This document shows positions 23,650 through 35,214 of a stretch of 64,000 bases of DNA, piece by piece; position 1 is the stretch's first letter, and each line of letters starts with the position of its first letter. The stretch covers positions 18,383,308 to 18,447,307 of the forward strand of contig JALIGW010000014.1 in NCBI GenBank assembly GCA_023053685.1, in the 5' to 3' direction. Under the pieces are notes generated by a model. It was given only the letters and a program-made list of their open reading frames with translations. It made no database searches and was not told where the DNA came from. The position numbers and the translations under genes were made by a program. This DNA is from Diadophis punctatus similis (lineage: Eukaryota; Chordata; Lepidosauria; Squamata; Dipsadidae).

Positions 23650-24416
23650 GTTTTCCGTCTCCTTTTCCTCCCTCTCCTTCTCCCCCCTCTCCCTCTCCTT
23701 TCCTCCTCTTTCTCCTTTTCCTTTTCCTTCTCCCTCTTCCTCTCTCTCCTTTTCTTCCCTCTCCCTCTGCTTCTCCTCCTTCTCCCTTTCCCTCTCCCTT
23801 CCTCTCCTTCCTCTCCCTCTTCTCCCTCCCTCTCTCCTTCTCCTATCCTCCTTCTTCTCTTCTTTCTCCCTCTCCTTCTCCTCCTCCTTCTCCTCCTCCT
23901 TCTCCCTCTCCTTCTCCCCTCTCTCCTCCTCCTCCTCCTCCTCCTCCTCCACCTCCTCCCTCTCCCTCTCCTTCACCTCCTTCTCCCTCTTTCTCCCTCT
24001 CCTCCCTCTCCTTCTCCCTCTCCTTCTCTCTCTCCTTCTCCTCCCTCTCCCTCTCATTCTCTTTCTGCTTCTCCCCCTTCTCCTATCCTCCTCCTTCTCC
24101 TGCTTCTCCCTCTCCTTCTCCTATCCTCCTCTTTCTCCCTCTCCTTCTCTCTCTCCTTCTCCTCCTTCTCCTATCCTCCTTCTTCTCCTTCTTCTCCTTC
24201 TTCTCCCTCTCCTTCTCCTATCATCCTCTTTCTCCTCTTTCTCCCTCTCCTTATCTCTCTCCTTCTCCTCCTTCTCCTATCCTCCTTCTTCTCCTTCTTC
24301 TCCCTCTCCTTCTCCTATCATCCTTCTCCTCCTCCCCTTCCCCCTCCCTCTCCCTCTCCATCTCCCTCTCCTTCTCCTCCTCCCTCCTTTTCCTTTTCCT
24401 CCTCCTCCTCTTCCCC
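23650..24416. repeat. Polypyrimidine tract, about 760 bp
   Basis: The plus strand is almost pure C and T in (CTCCTT)- and (TCTCCC)-like units. The 321- and 284-codon Ser/Leu/Pro/Phe frames and the minus-strand Arg/Glu frame are artefacts. A tract of this length can form H-DNA. Confidence 0.97.
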
Positions 24417-24559
24417 AAAGAGCATCAGGGAAACCGGGTACTGAGGCAAGATTCAAGAGATTGAGGGCGTTGGAGGTGCTTGGAGTTCTCAGAAGTTCTG
24501 GGGATGAATAAGAAGGCTGACTAAGAGCTGATGCCAGGGTAGTATTGGAGCTGGTTGGA

Positions 24560-24780
24560 ATTGTTTGGGCAGCTCTGGGATAACAGCTTACGCCTAGAGA
24601 GGTTGGATAGAGGTTATTGAATAGGGCCCAGTGTTCAAGTCTATCGAGATCCTTCTGAATCTTGAGTCTATCCCCCAAAATGTTAGCAATTCCCCTCAAT
24701 TGGATTTTGTCTGCAACTTTCATGAGCTTCCCTTCTAGATCATTCATGCAGATGTTCAAGAGCACTGGGCTGAACCTTCA
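24560..24780 (-). mobile_element. CR1 LINE reverse transcriptase fragment
   Basis: The minus-strand frame holds NDLEGKLMKVADKIQLRGIA and LKIQKDLDRLEHWALFNN. These are the CR1 palm motif region, where the catalytic FADD has decayed to VADK, and the helix after it. The segment is isolated and broken. Confidence 0.8.
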
Positions 24781-25221
24781 GTACCCCACTTCATGCTTCC
24801 CTCCATGTGGATGTTGTTCCATTGAGGAGCATGGATGCAATGTATGTCCCACCCGTTGCCCTCTAGAGATATTTGAGTCCAACTCCTATTCCTCAGCCAA
24901 CATGGCACTTGGGGAAGGCTGAGTTAGACTTGTTGCTGACTCTCGTCATCATTACTCTTTGGGGAAGTGATCTCAGAGTCAGAATGTGAAGGACAGGGTC
25001 AGGCCTTGGAGGGAACAGGCTCTTCCATCAGGCAGGGGAGCTGGGTGAGAAATGTCCACTCTTCGATTCGGTCTTTAGGAACAGAGACGTGTGTGCTTTC
25101 ATCTCAGCAGAAATAGCCGGTCCCCACGTAGCTATTTTTAACGTGCAGGGAAAATATGCATGTGGGTTGTGGGATGACAAGTGTGTGATTCCTTGAATTT
25201 GCAGAGCAAAATGAGCCAGCT
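24781..25221. other. No gene seen
   Basis: Probably the continuation of decayed LINE sequence up to about 24930, then ordinary non-coding DNA before the AC repeat. Confidence 0.45.
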
Positions 25222-25240
25222 TGCACGCACGCACGCACGT

Positions 25241-25300
<60 letters not shown>

Positions 25301-25305
25301 AAAAC
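25222..25305. repeat. (AC)n microsatellite
   Basis: A short GCAC run is followed by about 70 bp of AC dinucleotides. Confidence 0.97.
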
Positions 25306-25913
25306 ACACACATTCCTTACAGTGCAATTCTCCAGCACAGCACATTTCTCTTGTCTCAGCTACAGCCAGCATGTTTTTTTTCTTGGGTGGGTGAACTCAA
25401 TTCCTTACATATTTGACATTTTAATTGTAGTGGAAATGCAGAACGAGAGAAGATGGGCAAATGTTTTTTGCAGTCAACAACGTTGCTTGTGTCCAGCAGC
25501 TGACAGTTGAGAGAGAGAAAGAGAGATCTCTGGCATTTGCTCCACATTTACTGCCAGAAACATTTTTTGATCCCCAGAAACCCTGCCTTGTCCCTTCTTT
25601 TGGAGAGCCTCCAGAGACAGGAAGGAAAAGAGAGAGGAAAGGGCACTGCCCCTTTAAGGAAGAGAGGCACAGGACATGCCATATACTACACTTCTATATA
25701 GGAGGTGAGAAGGAAGATGGGGAGTGAAAAGAATTGGGAGGAAACTTGGGATGAAGGGAGAAAATGGGGGAGAAGGAAAACTGGAGTGGGGGAGAAGCAG
25801 AGGATGTCTGTCAGCATCACAATATATTCCAAGGATGTTGAAATATATCAGTTGCAATATATCTATACTATTTCTCTATCTCTCTGTATTTCTCTCTCTA
25901 TTGTCCATCCATC
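25306..25913. other. No gene seen
   Basis: Non-coding sequence, purine-rich near 25500-25800, leading into CATC repeats at 25900-25921. Open frames are short and featureless. Confidence 0.5.
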
Positions 25914-25921
25914 CATCCATC

Positions 25922-26562
25922 CAGGGGCGGGTTCCTAATTTTTTTACTACCACTCTGTGGGCGTGGCTTATTTTGTGGGTGTGGCTTGCCAGCCATGTGA
26001 CCGGGTGGGCGTGGGCCTCGGGAGCTTGGCAGTGGCCGGAGAAGCAGGGGGGGGCATTGCCCACCCGCAACGCAGCCCCCCGCAGCAAGAGCAGCAAGAC
26101 CGCGGCAGCGGTTCTTCTAGGAGGCTCCGTCCGGCCTGAATGCTTCTCCCCATTCGATGATCCTAGGCTCCTGCCGCCCGTTCCCCCTCCCCTCAGCAGC
26201 TTGAGAAGCCTCGAACGTGCGAAAATGCCTGGGATCATCACCGCGCGTTCGTGGCTTCTCGGATTGCTGAAGGGAGGGGAACTGAGATAGCTCCTGCCGC
26301 CCGTTCTTTCAGCATCTCACGCGCTCCCTCAGCCATCCTCCCCTGCTTGGACTCACTGTGGGGTAGGAAGGCAGCACATGCGCAGTGCCGGAAACTCGGC
26401 TTCTGGGCATGTGCAGAAGAAATTTAAAAAAAAAATTTAAATTTTTTTTAAAAAAATGGCGGTGCCCCGGCATCGGCAACCGACCGCACCGGTACTGTGA
26501 TGTCACCAGTGGGCCGCTACTGGTGCTATAGAGTGGACCGCACCGGTAGGAACCCACCACTG
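25922..26562. mobile_element. E-family hAT element, copy E2
   Basis: The 641-bp element aligns end to end with E1. It is flanked by catccatc at 25914-25921 and 26563-26570, inside a CATC microsatellite, so the duplication is less informative here. The minus-strand signal-peptide-like frame is still open (25876-26241), but its ATG is ACG. Confidence 0.9.
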
Positions 26563-26570
26563 CATCCATC

Positions 26571-26618
26571 CATTATCTGTCTGTCTGTCCGTCTCTATCT
26601 GTCTCTATCTATCTAATC
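26571..26618. repeat. (TCTG)n/(TCTA)n microsatellite
   Basis: Short tetranucleotide runs of TCTG then TCTA lie between E2 and G1. Confidence 0.9.
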
Positions 26619-26890
26619 CAGGGGTGTCAAACTCAATTTCATTGAAGGCTGCATCAACGTTGTGTTTGACCTTGGGGGGGGCAGGGGGAGGTGGCCAGCT
26701 CAACATCACTCAGTCGGGGGCACCTGTGGTGGCCTGAGCACTCTGCCATATGTCGCCCTCCCGAGTTCCGTTTTTGCTGGCAGAGGCACCGCGGGCCGGT
26801 CCTTGGTTGTTTCCATGGAGGCCCTGCGGGCCAGATCTAAGCACCCCATAGGCCAGATGCCGCCCCCGGGCCTTGAGTTTGACACCCCTG
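26619..26890. mobile_element. G-family hAT MITE, copy G1
   Basis: The ends are CAGGGGTGTCAAACTC and its complement. The perfect 8-bp duplication atctaatc is at 26611-26618 and 26891-26898. The 272-bp interior is GC-rich and has no protein content. Confidence 0.92.
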
Positions 26891-26898
26891 ATCTAATC

Positions 26899-27165
26899 TA
26901 TCTCTAATATAGGATGTTACCAAACAAACCGAACAGGGAAAAAAACGGAAAAGAAGGGGGGGGGAATGGAATCGATGCATAACGAAACCCAATGCTCCAT
27001 TCCTAAAGTGCAATTTAAACCTTGACCATATATTGATCTGACTTCCCACAATTAACAACAAAGCTCACTTCCGAAATTGATAACCACAGACAATAGATTT
27101 AATCTTGCCCCAAAGGTCAAGAAATTCAGAAGAGGTTTGTTGTCCCTGGTGTGCTTTAATGCTCT
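26899..27165. other. No gene seen
   Basis: Ordinary non-coding sequence between two MITEs. Confidence 0.5.
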
Positions 27166-27173
27166 CCCTAGGA

Positions 27174-27608
27174 CAGTGATGGCGAACCTATGGCACGCTT
27201 GCCACAGGTGGCACGCGGAGCCATATCTGCCGGCACGTGAGCCGTTGCCCTAGCTCAGCTCCAACGTGCATGTGCACTCCAGCCATCTGATTTTCGGCTT
27301 GCACAGAGGCTCTGGGAGGGTGTTTTCGGCTTCCAGAAGGCCTCCGGTGGGCGGGGGAGGGCATTTTCACCCTCCCCAAGCTCCAGGGAAGCCTCTGGAG
27401 CCTGGGGAGGATGAAAAACGGGCCTACTAGGCCCACCAGAAGTTGGGAAATGGGCCGTTTCTGGCCTCCAGAGGGCCTCCAGGGTGGTGGGGGAGGCCAT
27501 TTTCGCCCTCCCCAGGGATTGAATTATGGGTGTGGGCACTCGCGCATGCGCGATAGCACGTGCGCATGTACTTTCGGCACCCGAGGAAAAAAAGGTTCAC
27601 CATCACTG
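27174..27608. mobile_element. F-family hAT MITE, copy F3
   Basis: The 435-bp element starts CAGTGATGGCGAACCTATGG. The perfect 8-bp duplication ccctagga is at 27166-27173 and 27609-27616. Confidence 0.93.
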
Positions 27609-27860
27609 CCCTAGGACAAGGTTGGAAAGAAGTCCAGAAAAGCTCCTTTGCCAGGTGATATGGACCCCTTGTGAGGCAGGTGTGATAGAAATGGAGCCCA
27701 GGTTTTGTTTACCTACCAGTTTGACAGATCATTTGCAGTTGATCTCCCCTCTCCTCTCTAAATTCCCAGGGATTTGGACTTTTCCCAGACAATTTTGCAT
27801 CCATAAACGTTTTGTTATAAAGTGTGTGCTCTGCTATGAGCTGCAAGTGCTAATGGTTAT

Positions 27861-28043
27861 TTCTTCTTCTTCTTCTTCTTCTTCTTCTTCTTCTTCTTCT
27901 TCTTCTTCTTCTTCTTCTTCTTCTTCTTCTTCTTCTTCTTCCTCCTCCTCCTCCTCCTCCTCCTCCTCCTCCTCCTCCTCCTCCTCCTCCTCCTCCTCCT
28001 GCTGTTCCTCCTCCTCCTCTCTCTCTCTCTCTCTCTCTCTCTT
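27861..28043. repeat. Compound (TTC)n(TCC)n(TC)n microsatellite
   Basis: About 80 bp of TTC, 80 bp of TCC and 22 bp of TC follow one another. The long Ser run in the plus frame is an artefact. Confidence 0.97.
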
Positions 28044-28914
28044 GATTGCTATCTTGAAAGTGGATTCATGTCTTTTCTACAAGGTTTCAAATCAAAGTAG
28101 TACTGTATAATGTCTAAAATCCGTTCAGCTGCAGATCACATATGAAAAATCCAATGTTCATGCTTTACAAAATTCAAAATTTTGGGTATATAACATGTTC
28201 TTTTCTTTAAAATTACTTCTCGTCCCAGTTCCATTCTGAAAATCTTACAAAATCTGTTTGTTTTTTATTCCATTTCTACAGCAGCCCTACTCAACCAAGT
28301 GACTCTAAAAGACCCAAGCCCCCCAGGCCACAGACTGGTACCAGTTTGCAGTCCATTAGGAACTGGGCCACACAAGTGATCGAAGCTTCATCTGAACACG
28401 CATGGGATCTAAGCAGCGCACAAAACCACCCCTCCCCCGGGTCCATGGAGAAATTGTTTTCCGGGGATCCGGTCCCTGGTGCCCAAAAGGTTGGGGAAGA
28501 TCTACAGGACAAGTTCAAAATCATGACAATGTTTGTTCCCTTGTATTACATTTCCAGTGTACTTCAGATGAAACTCAACCCATGCTTTATGTTCTTCAGT
28601 GTCCAATAAATGGGGAAAAATCAATTCATTGTATCTTAAGATCACAGGATGCAATGAATTGATTTTTTATTTAAAATTTTGCTGATTTATTGAAACACAA
28701 TATCTACTTCTTTGTTTTAAGTTTCTAGCAGCTTTCTTGCTTAATATTTTTCCATTCTACATCAAAACTAAGAATACATTTGGGTACCTCCAAAACTTCT
28801 TCAAATAATAATATTCCGCAGGCCAGCTCTGGGCATCTCTAGGCATTGTGTTCAGGGAAACAGGAGTTGTTCCTGGCAGATACGTCTGGGAAAGCCTCGC
28901 TCCATGTAGTACTT
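28044..28914. other. Degraded hAT MITE and non-coding DNA
   Basis: Blocks at about 28276-28505 ('ggccacagactggtacc', 'aactgggccacacaag', 'ggtccctggtgcccaaaagg') look like an old, widely distributed hAT repeat with an 'aggttgggga' end. The remainder is AT-rich and featureless. Confidence 0.5.
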
Positions 28915-29469
28915 GTAGTAAGAGTACTTGACTTACGACCTCAGTTGAGCCCAAAATGTTTGTGGCTGAGATATTTGTTAAGTGAGTTTTGCCCCATTTC
29001 ACAAACTTTTTTTGCCACATTTGTTAAGTGAATCACTGCAGTTGTTAAGTCAGTAACACAGTTGTTAAGTGAATCTGGCTTCCCCATTGACTTTGCTTGT
29101 CAGAAGGTCGCAAAAGGGGATCACGTGACCCGGGGGTCACTGCAACCGTCATAAATGTGAGTCGGTTGTCAAGGGTCTGAAGTTTGATCACATGACCATG
29201 GGAATGTTGCAACGGTTGCAAATGTGAGAAATGGTCATAAGTCACTTTTTCCAATGATGATGTAACTCTAAATCAGTGGTTCCCAAACTTTTTTAGTCCA
29301 CCGCCCCCTTGGTGCTAAAAACTCATCCTCACTACTCCCACCCCACCCCCTCAGGTGGGCATGGCTTAGTGGTCAGGTGGGCGTGGCCAACTTGTAAAGT
29401 GTGGTGAAACTCACTTAACAACGCTCTTGCTTAGCAACCAAAATATTAGGCTCAATTGTGGTCATAAGT

Positions 29470-29717
29470 CTTTCGTTCTTTCTTTCTTCTCTACCTTCCC
29501 CCTTCTTTCTTTTTCTTTCTGTCTTTCTTCCTACCATCTTTCTTTTTCTTTCTTTTCTTTCTTTCTGTCAGTCTTCCTTCCTTCCTATCATCTTTTCTTT
29601 CTTTCTTTCTTTCTTTCTTTCTGTCTGTCTTCCTTCCTACCTACCTACCATCTTTCTTTCTTTCCTTCTTCCCTCTCTCCTTTCTTTTTCTGTCTGTCTT
29701 CCTTCCTACCTACCACT

Positions 29718-29813
<96 letters not shown>

Positions 29814-29930
29814 TCCTTTCTTTCTTTCCCTTTTCTTTCTTTCTTTCTTTTTTCTTTTTCTTCCTTCCTTCCTTTCTTCCTTCCTCTTTCTTTCCTTTTT
29901 CTTTCCTTCTTCCCTCCCTTCCCTTCCCTC
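29470..29930. repeat. (TTTC)n microsatellite inside D
   Basis: Imperfect at both sides and perfect for about 110 bp at 29709-29815. It produces artificial Ser/Phe/Leu and Lys/Arg/Glu frames that run into the captured exon. Confidence 0.97.
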
Positions 29931-29965
29931 CCGCCAGCCGTGGCCAGGCCGCCGCCACCGCTCAC

Positions 29966-30119
29966 CCAGGCCGATGGCTTGGTAAGCATTCTCCGGGTCG
30001 TGCACCGGGTGCTGCAGCTCTTCATTGAGCTTGGGGAGGCCTTGGCGGCCGAAGGCCACAGCCGCCTTGGTGGGGTCGATGTTGGGGGGCAGCTGGGCTG
30101 AGATCCGCGGGTGCACCAT
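29966..30119 (-). CDS. Captured first exon of an unidentified gene in D
   Basis: Starting at ATG 30119 in a strong context (AGC before, G after), the frame gives 51 residues plus one base. It begins MVHPRISAQLPPNIDPTKA, continues AFGRQGLPKLNEEL and DPENAYQAIGL, and reaches the donor CTGG|GTGAGC at 29966. Third codon positions are strongly G/C and the composition is protein-like rather than low complexity, so I believe it is real coding DNA. The family is not one I recognise. A longer upstream in-frame start at 30296 exists but runs through palindromic sequence. Confidence 0.6.
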
Positions 30120-30269
30120 GCTGGAGGGGAGCCCGCTGAATTGTGCACGACTTTCCGGGCATGAAAGTCTGTGTACGCGCAGGTTCCGCGGCAGGGCCTT
30201 CCCGCGAGTCTGCGAGCGCTCGCCCGAGCAGCTTCGGGAGCAGTCGGCTTTCCTCGTCGCTGTGCTGCG

Positions 30270-30675
30270 CTCAGTACCTAGCACTTGTAACTCCATCGCA
30301 TTCCACGCTCTTGGGTGCAGGGCAGCCCATTCTGAAAGAAAACATCTTGCGTTTTCTTTCAGAATGGGTTGCCCTGCACACAGGAGCGAGGAACGCGAGA
30401 GAGCTTCAAGTGCTAGGTAGTACGCCTGTCATGCGGTGGGATGCAGTTTGGGGTGACCAATCGTGCGGGGTGGAGCGGAGCCTGGGCGGGGGCTGGGTGG
30501 GGCTGGGTGGGCCGTGAGACGGGCATCATACCTAGCACTTGTAACTCCGTCGCATTCCACGCTCTTGGGTGTAGGGCAGCCCATTCTGAAAGAAAATATC
30601 TCACGTTTTCTTTCAGAATGGGCTGCCCTGCACACAAGAGCGAGGAAAGCGAGGGAGCTTCAAGTGCAAAAGCAT
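30270..30675. repeat. Two tandem palindromic units inside D
   Basis: Units at about 30275-30421 and 30530-30668 are related copies. Each is itself an inverted repeat with arms of about 65 bp ('gggcagcccattctgaaaga' and complement) around a small loop. The outer ends of both arms in the first unit contain CAAGTGCTAG followed by GTA, a donor-like junction. Confidence 0.75.
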
Positions 30676-30838
30676 GGCGAACCACCTACCGCCCCCCTGG
30701 CCCCTCTCACCGCCCCTCTGTCGCCCCCCTTGCCTCTCACCGCCCCCCTAAAGGTTCCCACCGCCCCCTGGGGGGTGGTACCGCCCACTTTGGGAACCAC
30801 TGCTCTAAATGAACTATTGTAAGTCAAGGACTACCTGT

Positions 30839-31130
30839 AGTCAGTTCCACTTCAGTTTCTCAAATTCCTGACGAGCAAAGACAGAAAGCGGCCAAATTAG
30901 CATCTCTCCTTATCTGTTTCTACTTCTCCAGTGAGATTTATGTGGCTGGGAAGAAAAAACAAGTAATCCATTTTTTTTCTCTCTGGCAATGGAAGCATTT
31001 TTCAGAAAGGGAATTATTTGACGGAAGAACATTTTTGTCTGGCTTCTTATGCAAAGTTGCTGCTAGGAAATTTCTGCATTCATAATGTAACCAAGACAGA
31101 GATGAACTGAAGGACACAGAATACTGTATG
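30839..31130. other. No gene seen
   Basis: Non-coding sequence between element D and a C-family MITE. Confidence 0.5.
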
Positions 31131-31245
31131 TCGGGGTCCCCAAACTTGGCAACTTTAAGACTTGTGGACTTCAACTCCCAGAATTCTCCAGCCAGCATAG
31201 CCACTAGTCCACTAGTCTTAAAGTTGCCAAGTTTGGGGACCCATG
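31131..31245. mobile_element. C-family palindromic MITE
   Basis: Both arms ('ccaaacttggcaactttaag' and its complement) are present around 'ttctccagccagcatag'. Confidence 0.82.
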
Positions 31246-31361
31246 CTTATGTGCTCGATAACATGGCTCTTCCCTAATTCAGAATTTAACATTTTTATAT
31301 GGTTCTGCATATTTGATATTTTATTGAATACCTTTTGAAGAATTATTTCTTTTCCCCCTGT

Positions 31362-31531
<170 letters not shown>

Positions 31532-31739
31532 TATTTGGAGGTTCTTCTATGCCGCCCTACACCCTGAGAACTCAGGGCGGTGTACAACATTTTAATAAAA
31601 CAACCAACCGAATCATTAAAAAACAATTTAAAAAACAATTTAAAACACCTGTAAAAAACACCTTTTTACCACAAGAATATCACTGGAGGCAAAAGAGGGC
31701 GCTCCTTTTGCATTTTAAAAGGGATAGGGAAATACACCA

Positions 31740-31925
31740 AGAAGGAGAAATTTCCTGACAGTGAAAACAACTAATCAGTGGAACGTCTTCTGGAGTTGTG
31801 GGTGCTCCAACATTGGAGGTGTTGAAGATGGGACTGGACATCAATTTCTCTGAAGTGGTAGAGGGTCTCCTGCCTGAGCAGAGAAGGGCGCTAGGGTCCC
31901 TTCTAATTCTGATATTCTGTTCAAA
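31740..31925 (+). mobile_element. CR1 LINE 3' end
   Basis: Runs 'gaaggagaaatttcctgac' to 'gtcccttctaattctg', the CR1 terminal block, 5' truncated. Confidence 0.82.
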
Positions 31926-32689
31926 GGTAACCAGCTGGATCCAGGTCTCTCTGAGTAGAGGCTTTCTATTACTAGCAACACCAAATAGGCTGGATTCACA
32001 CACACTTTGAAACGTTTTGATGGAAAGGCCCTTCTCTGGGTCCTAGTTGTTACAACAAAGGACACTTTGCTGTTTCTATTCTGGATGTAAGGCTAATGAA
32101 ATGGGTGTAGATCCTTCAGCAGAAGGCCATGCCTAGTTAACTTTGCCTAAGCAAGAGAGGCTTGGTTATTATTTGGATGGTGGTGGGGAGATTCCCAGAA
32201 AACCCCAACACAGTCAGCTGGACTGAAACACTTGAAAAACATCCTGAAAGAACACAATATATTGCTGCCAAGGAAACCACATTTTGTGCCAATGAAGTGA
32301 CCAAGGCTTGAACTCAACTCAAAAGAGACGTAACTTATTTAGCAAGGGGTTTCGTTTCTGACAGAATGCCAGTGCAATTCTGCTTGTTTTTATTAGACAA
32401 GCCTTTTTTATAAAGGGACTTTCCAACTTTTAATTAACGCAACATGAGTTTTCAATGTTGCTAGCCACCCTGAGCACCTGAAAAAGTAAAACGCACAAAA
32501 AATAATGCTACAATCTAATTGCTTTATTCTGCATAGCTTCCAATTCTGATAATTCCAGTTTGTTCCCAGGCAAGCAGTGGCCACTAACGTCCCACGGACT
32601 GTCAGTCTCTTTCTTTCTAGGAGTCTAGGAGATGGCAACAAGGAAAGGCCACTGCATTGTCCCCCCCCTTGGGGGGGGGTAGTGCAGTC
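31926..32689. other. No gene seen
   Basis: Non-coding sequence without recognisable repeats or exons. A C8/G9 run lies near 32662-32680. Confidence 0.5.
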
Positions 32690-33345
32690 TGGTCATCTGG
32701 AAACTTGGCTCAACAGCAGTAACTGCAAGAGGGATCTTGGAGTCCTAGTGGACAATCCCTTAAATATGAGCCAGCAGTGTGCTGCAGCTGCCAAATTAGC
32801 CAATACAATCATAGGCTGTATTAACAGAGGGATAGAATCAAGATCACAAGAAGTGTTAAAGCCTTGGTAAGATTACACTTGGAATACTGCATTCAATTTT
32901 GGTCACCACAATATAAAAAAAGAAGTTGAAACTCTGGAAAGAATGCAGAGAAGAGCAATAAAGATGATTACAAAGAACAGTTGCAGGAATTGGGTATATC
33001 TAGTCTAAGGAAAAGAAGGAGTAGGGGTGACATAATGGCAGTATTCCAGTATTTGAGGGGCTGCCACAGAGAAGAGGGGGGTCAACCTATTTTCCAAAGC
33101 ATCAGAAGGCAGGACAAGAAACAATGGATGGAAACTAATCAAGGAGAGAAGCAACCTACAACTAAGGAAAATTTCCTAACACTGAGAACAATTAACCAGA
33201 ACAGCTTGCCTTCAGAGATTGTGGGTGCTCCATCACTCAAGGGTTTTAAGAAGGGACTGGATAACCATTTGTCAGAAATGGTATAGGGCCTCCTGCTTGA
33301 GCAGAGGGTTGGACTAGAAGACCTCCAAGGTCCCTTCCAACTCTA
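32690..33345 (+). mobile_element. CR1 LINE, RT C-terminus to 3' end
   Basis: Translation shows CKRDLGVLVDNPLNMSQQC and NTIIGCINRGIESRSQEVLK, then across frameshifts QELGISSLRKRRSRGDIMAV and the standard 3' end. This is the longest CR1 segment in the window. Confidence 0.88.
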
Positions 33346-33949
33346 ATAATAAATCTAAAAACCTCCAAGGTCCTTTCTAGCTCTGATTAAATTACATTAA
33401 AATTGTCCACCCTTGGGGCGCAGTGCGGTCTGGTCATCTGGAAACCTAGGAGATGACCGTCAAGTATCTTTGGGTGCAAAGCGCCTTGTTGCTCAATGCT
33501 CCTGGCTGGCCCCAGCCTGCCTCCCCATCACAAAGCTGGCATTTTGCTGGGAAGCGATAAACAAGCACATCCAACTTCCTGGGTTGACTGTCATCCACTT
33601 AGAACAGAGGCTCCTTTCATTTCCAAGCCTCCTCCCTGCCCATATCCAGCCTTGTCGTCCAGAGCCTCATTCAGTGTACATGGCACAATATGACTTTGGC
33701 CAGCCAAGAGTGCCCAAACCTTCTGCTAATGAGATACATCATTAAACTTTTTTTCCTTCCGGCAGATTTATTTATTCCTCGTCTTGCTAGAGCAAACCAT
33801 AGCCCTGCTCTGTGCACAAGGCTGCCTTTTTGTATGTGCAGGATGGGCTTTTTGCAAAATGCGATTCCTACTTAGGACAAACAAAAGAGGCCCATAGCCG
33901 ATAGGTGTCAAGGGCAAATTTGCAGGAGGCCGCAGGAGAAGAAATATGC
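33346..33949. other. No gene seen
   Basis: Repeats part of the CR1 tail at 33360-33385, then non-coding DNA. Frames at 33413-33875 are featureless. Confidence 0.45.
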
Positions 33950-34460
33950 CTTTCTACAGACCCCTCACATCCTGGAGATAAAATGTTTAAACTTCCTCAC
34001 CTCTGGATGCTGCTATAGGGCGTTGCAATGCCAAAACAACTAGACACGAAGATGGTTTCTTCCTCCGTGCCATCACTCTGCTAAACACCTGACTCCCACA
34101 GCACTGTCTTAGGCCTAAAGATATTCGTCCAAGTAGTAGGGCTGTATTGCTATTATCCTTCTCATCTTCCCTACTACCTTCTCCTAATGGTATCTGTGAT
34201 TTATCACTTCTTGTATCTTATGATTAATGATTGTAACTATGATCTATTCTATGATATATGACCTATCACTTTGTTGTATACTGAGAGCTTATGCACCAGC
34301 GACAAATTTCTTGTGTGTCCAATCACACTTGGCCAATAAAGAATTCTATTCTATTCTATTCTATTCTATTCTATTCTATTCTATTCTATTCTATTCTATT
34401 CTATTCTATTCTATTCTATTCTATTCTATTCCATTCCATTCCATTCCTATTCTATTCCCA
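33950..34460 (+). mobile_element. LINE 3' end with (ATTCT)n tail
   Basis: 3' region of the LINE family at 19937, ending 'cacttggccaataaagaattc', followed by about 110 bp of ATTCT units that drift to ATTCC. Confidence 0.88.
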
Positions 34461-35214
34461 TCCCATCAATTTGCTTTTTTTTTTTGCTGAACTGCCTTTC
34501 TTTGCATGCACACAGGTTTCACTCACTCGCTTTTCTTTGTGCCCACAAGCCAGCCTTTGGTTTTTCCCAGATAAGTTGGCCCCTTTTCGTAGTGCAAGAC
34601 AGAAATGAAATCAGAAATAAAATCTTTGATGTTGCAGCTTTAAAGTCTCTTATGGTATGGAGAAGCCGAAAGTACGAAGAGAGGGAGAGAGAGAGAGAGA
34701 GAACAAATTTAGAAGCCATTATAGAAAATTAAGTATTGTGGGAAAATTTTGTGTTGCAAAACATTCCAGTCTGGAAAAGAAGGGCCCAACGACAGGCTGA
34801 GACATTCCATTCATGCCATTCTGGTGGCAGTTTTCTGGATCTAAACTTACCAGAAAAGAAAAGAACTCCTAACATCCCCTAAAAAAACACTTCTTGAAGT
34901 TACTCTCCAAACATTGCAGGACCACCCTCCTCCGAAGGACCGGATCAGCCTGGTGCCCAGGAAGAGCTGGAATTCCGTCTCGTCTCTGAAACAAAACATT
35001 TTCCAATATTTTCCATCAGGCCACTGGAGGCTGCACCAAGCATTTCCCCAGAAATACGCAGCTACTGTCTTGACAAGATACTACACCACCCCTGCGTAGA
35101 TCCACTTTCAGGAGACTTTACGTGGTCTCATTTCTCACTCTTTTAAGCAGCTTCAGGTTGTGGGAATTGAGCACAAAGCTTAACAGGCTGCTTCAGAGAG
35201 ATAATTTGATGATG
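34461..35214. other. No gene seen
   Basis: Non-coding, with a short GA run at 34680-34702. No repeat family recognised. Confidence 0.5.

Larger units (their letters stand above)
29274..30802. mobile_element. Element D: hAT (Buster-like) element with captured exon
   Basis: The 1,529-bp element begins CAGTGGTTCCCAAAC and ends with its complement. The perfect 8-bp duplication ctctaaat (central TA) is at 29266-29273 and 30803-30810. Inside are an inverted A-family fragment (29411-29470), a long TTTC microsatellite, a coding-quality exon with promoter-like GC-rich DNA, and two palindromic units. No transposase. Confidence 0.92.
28915..30838. mobile_element. A-family MITE split by element D
   Basis: The left part is 28915-29273, and the right end 30803-30838 closes with 'aagtcaaggactacctg'. 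Joined across D, the body is continuous ('gtaactctaaat' to 'gaactattgtaag'). Confidence 0.88.

Noticed and set aside
23546..24511. 321- and 284-codon Ser/Leu/Pro frames
   Set aside because: They are translations of a polypyrimidine tract.
30270..30675. CRISPR-like or tandem-repeat array in element D
   Set aside because: There are only two units, each internally palindromic, inside a eukaryotic transposon. No array structure.
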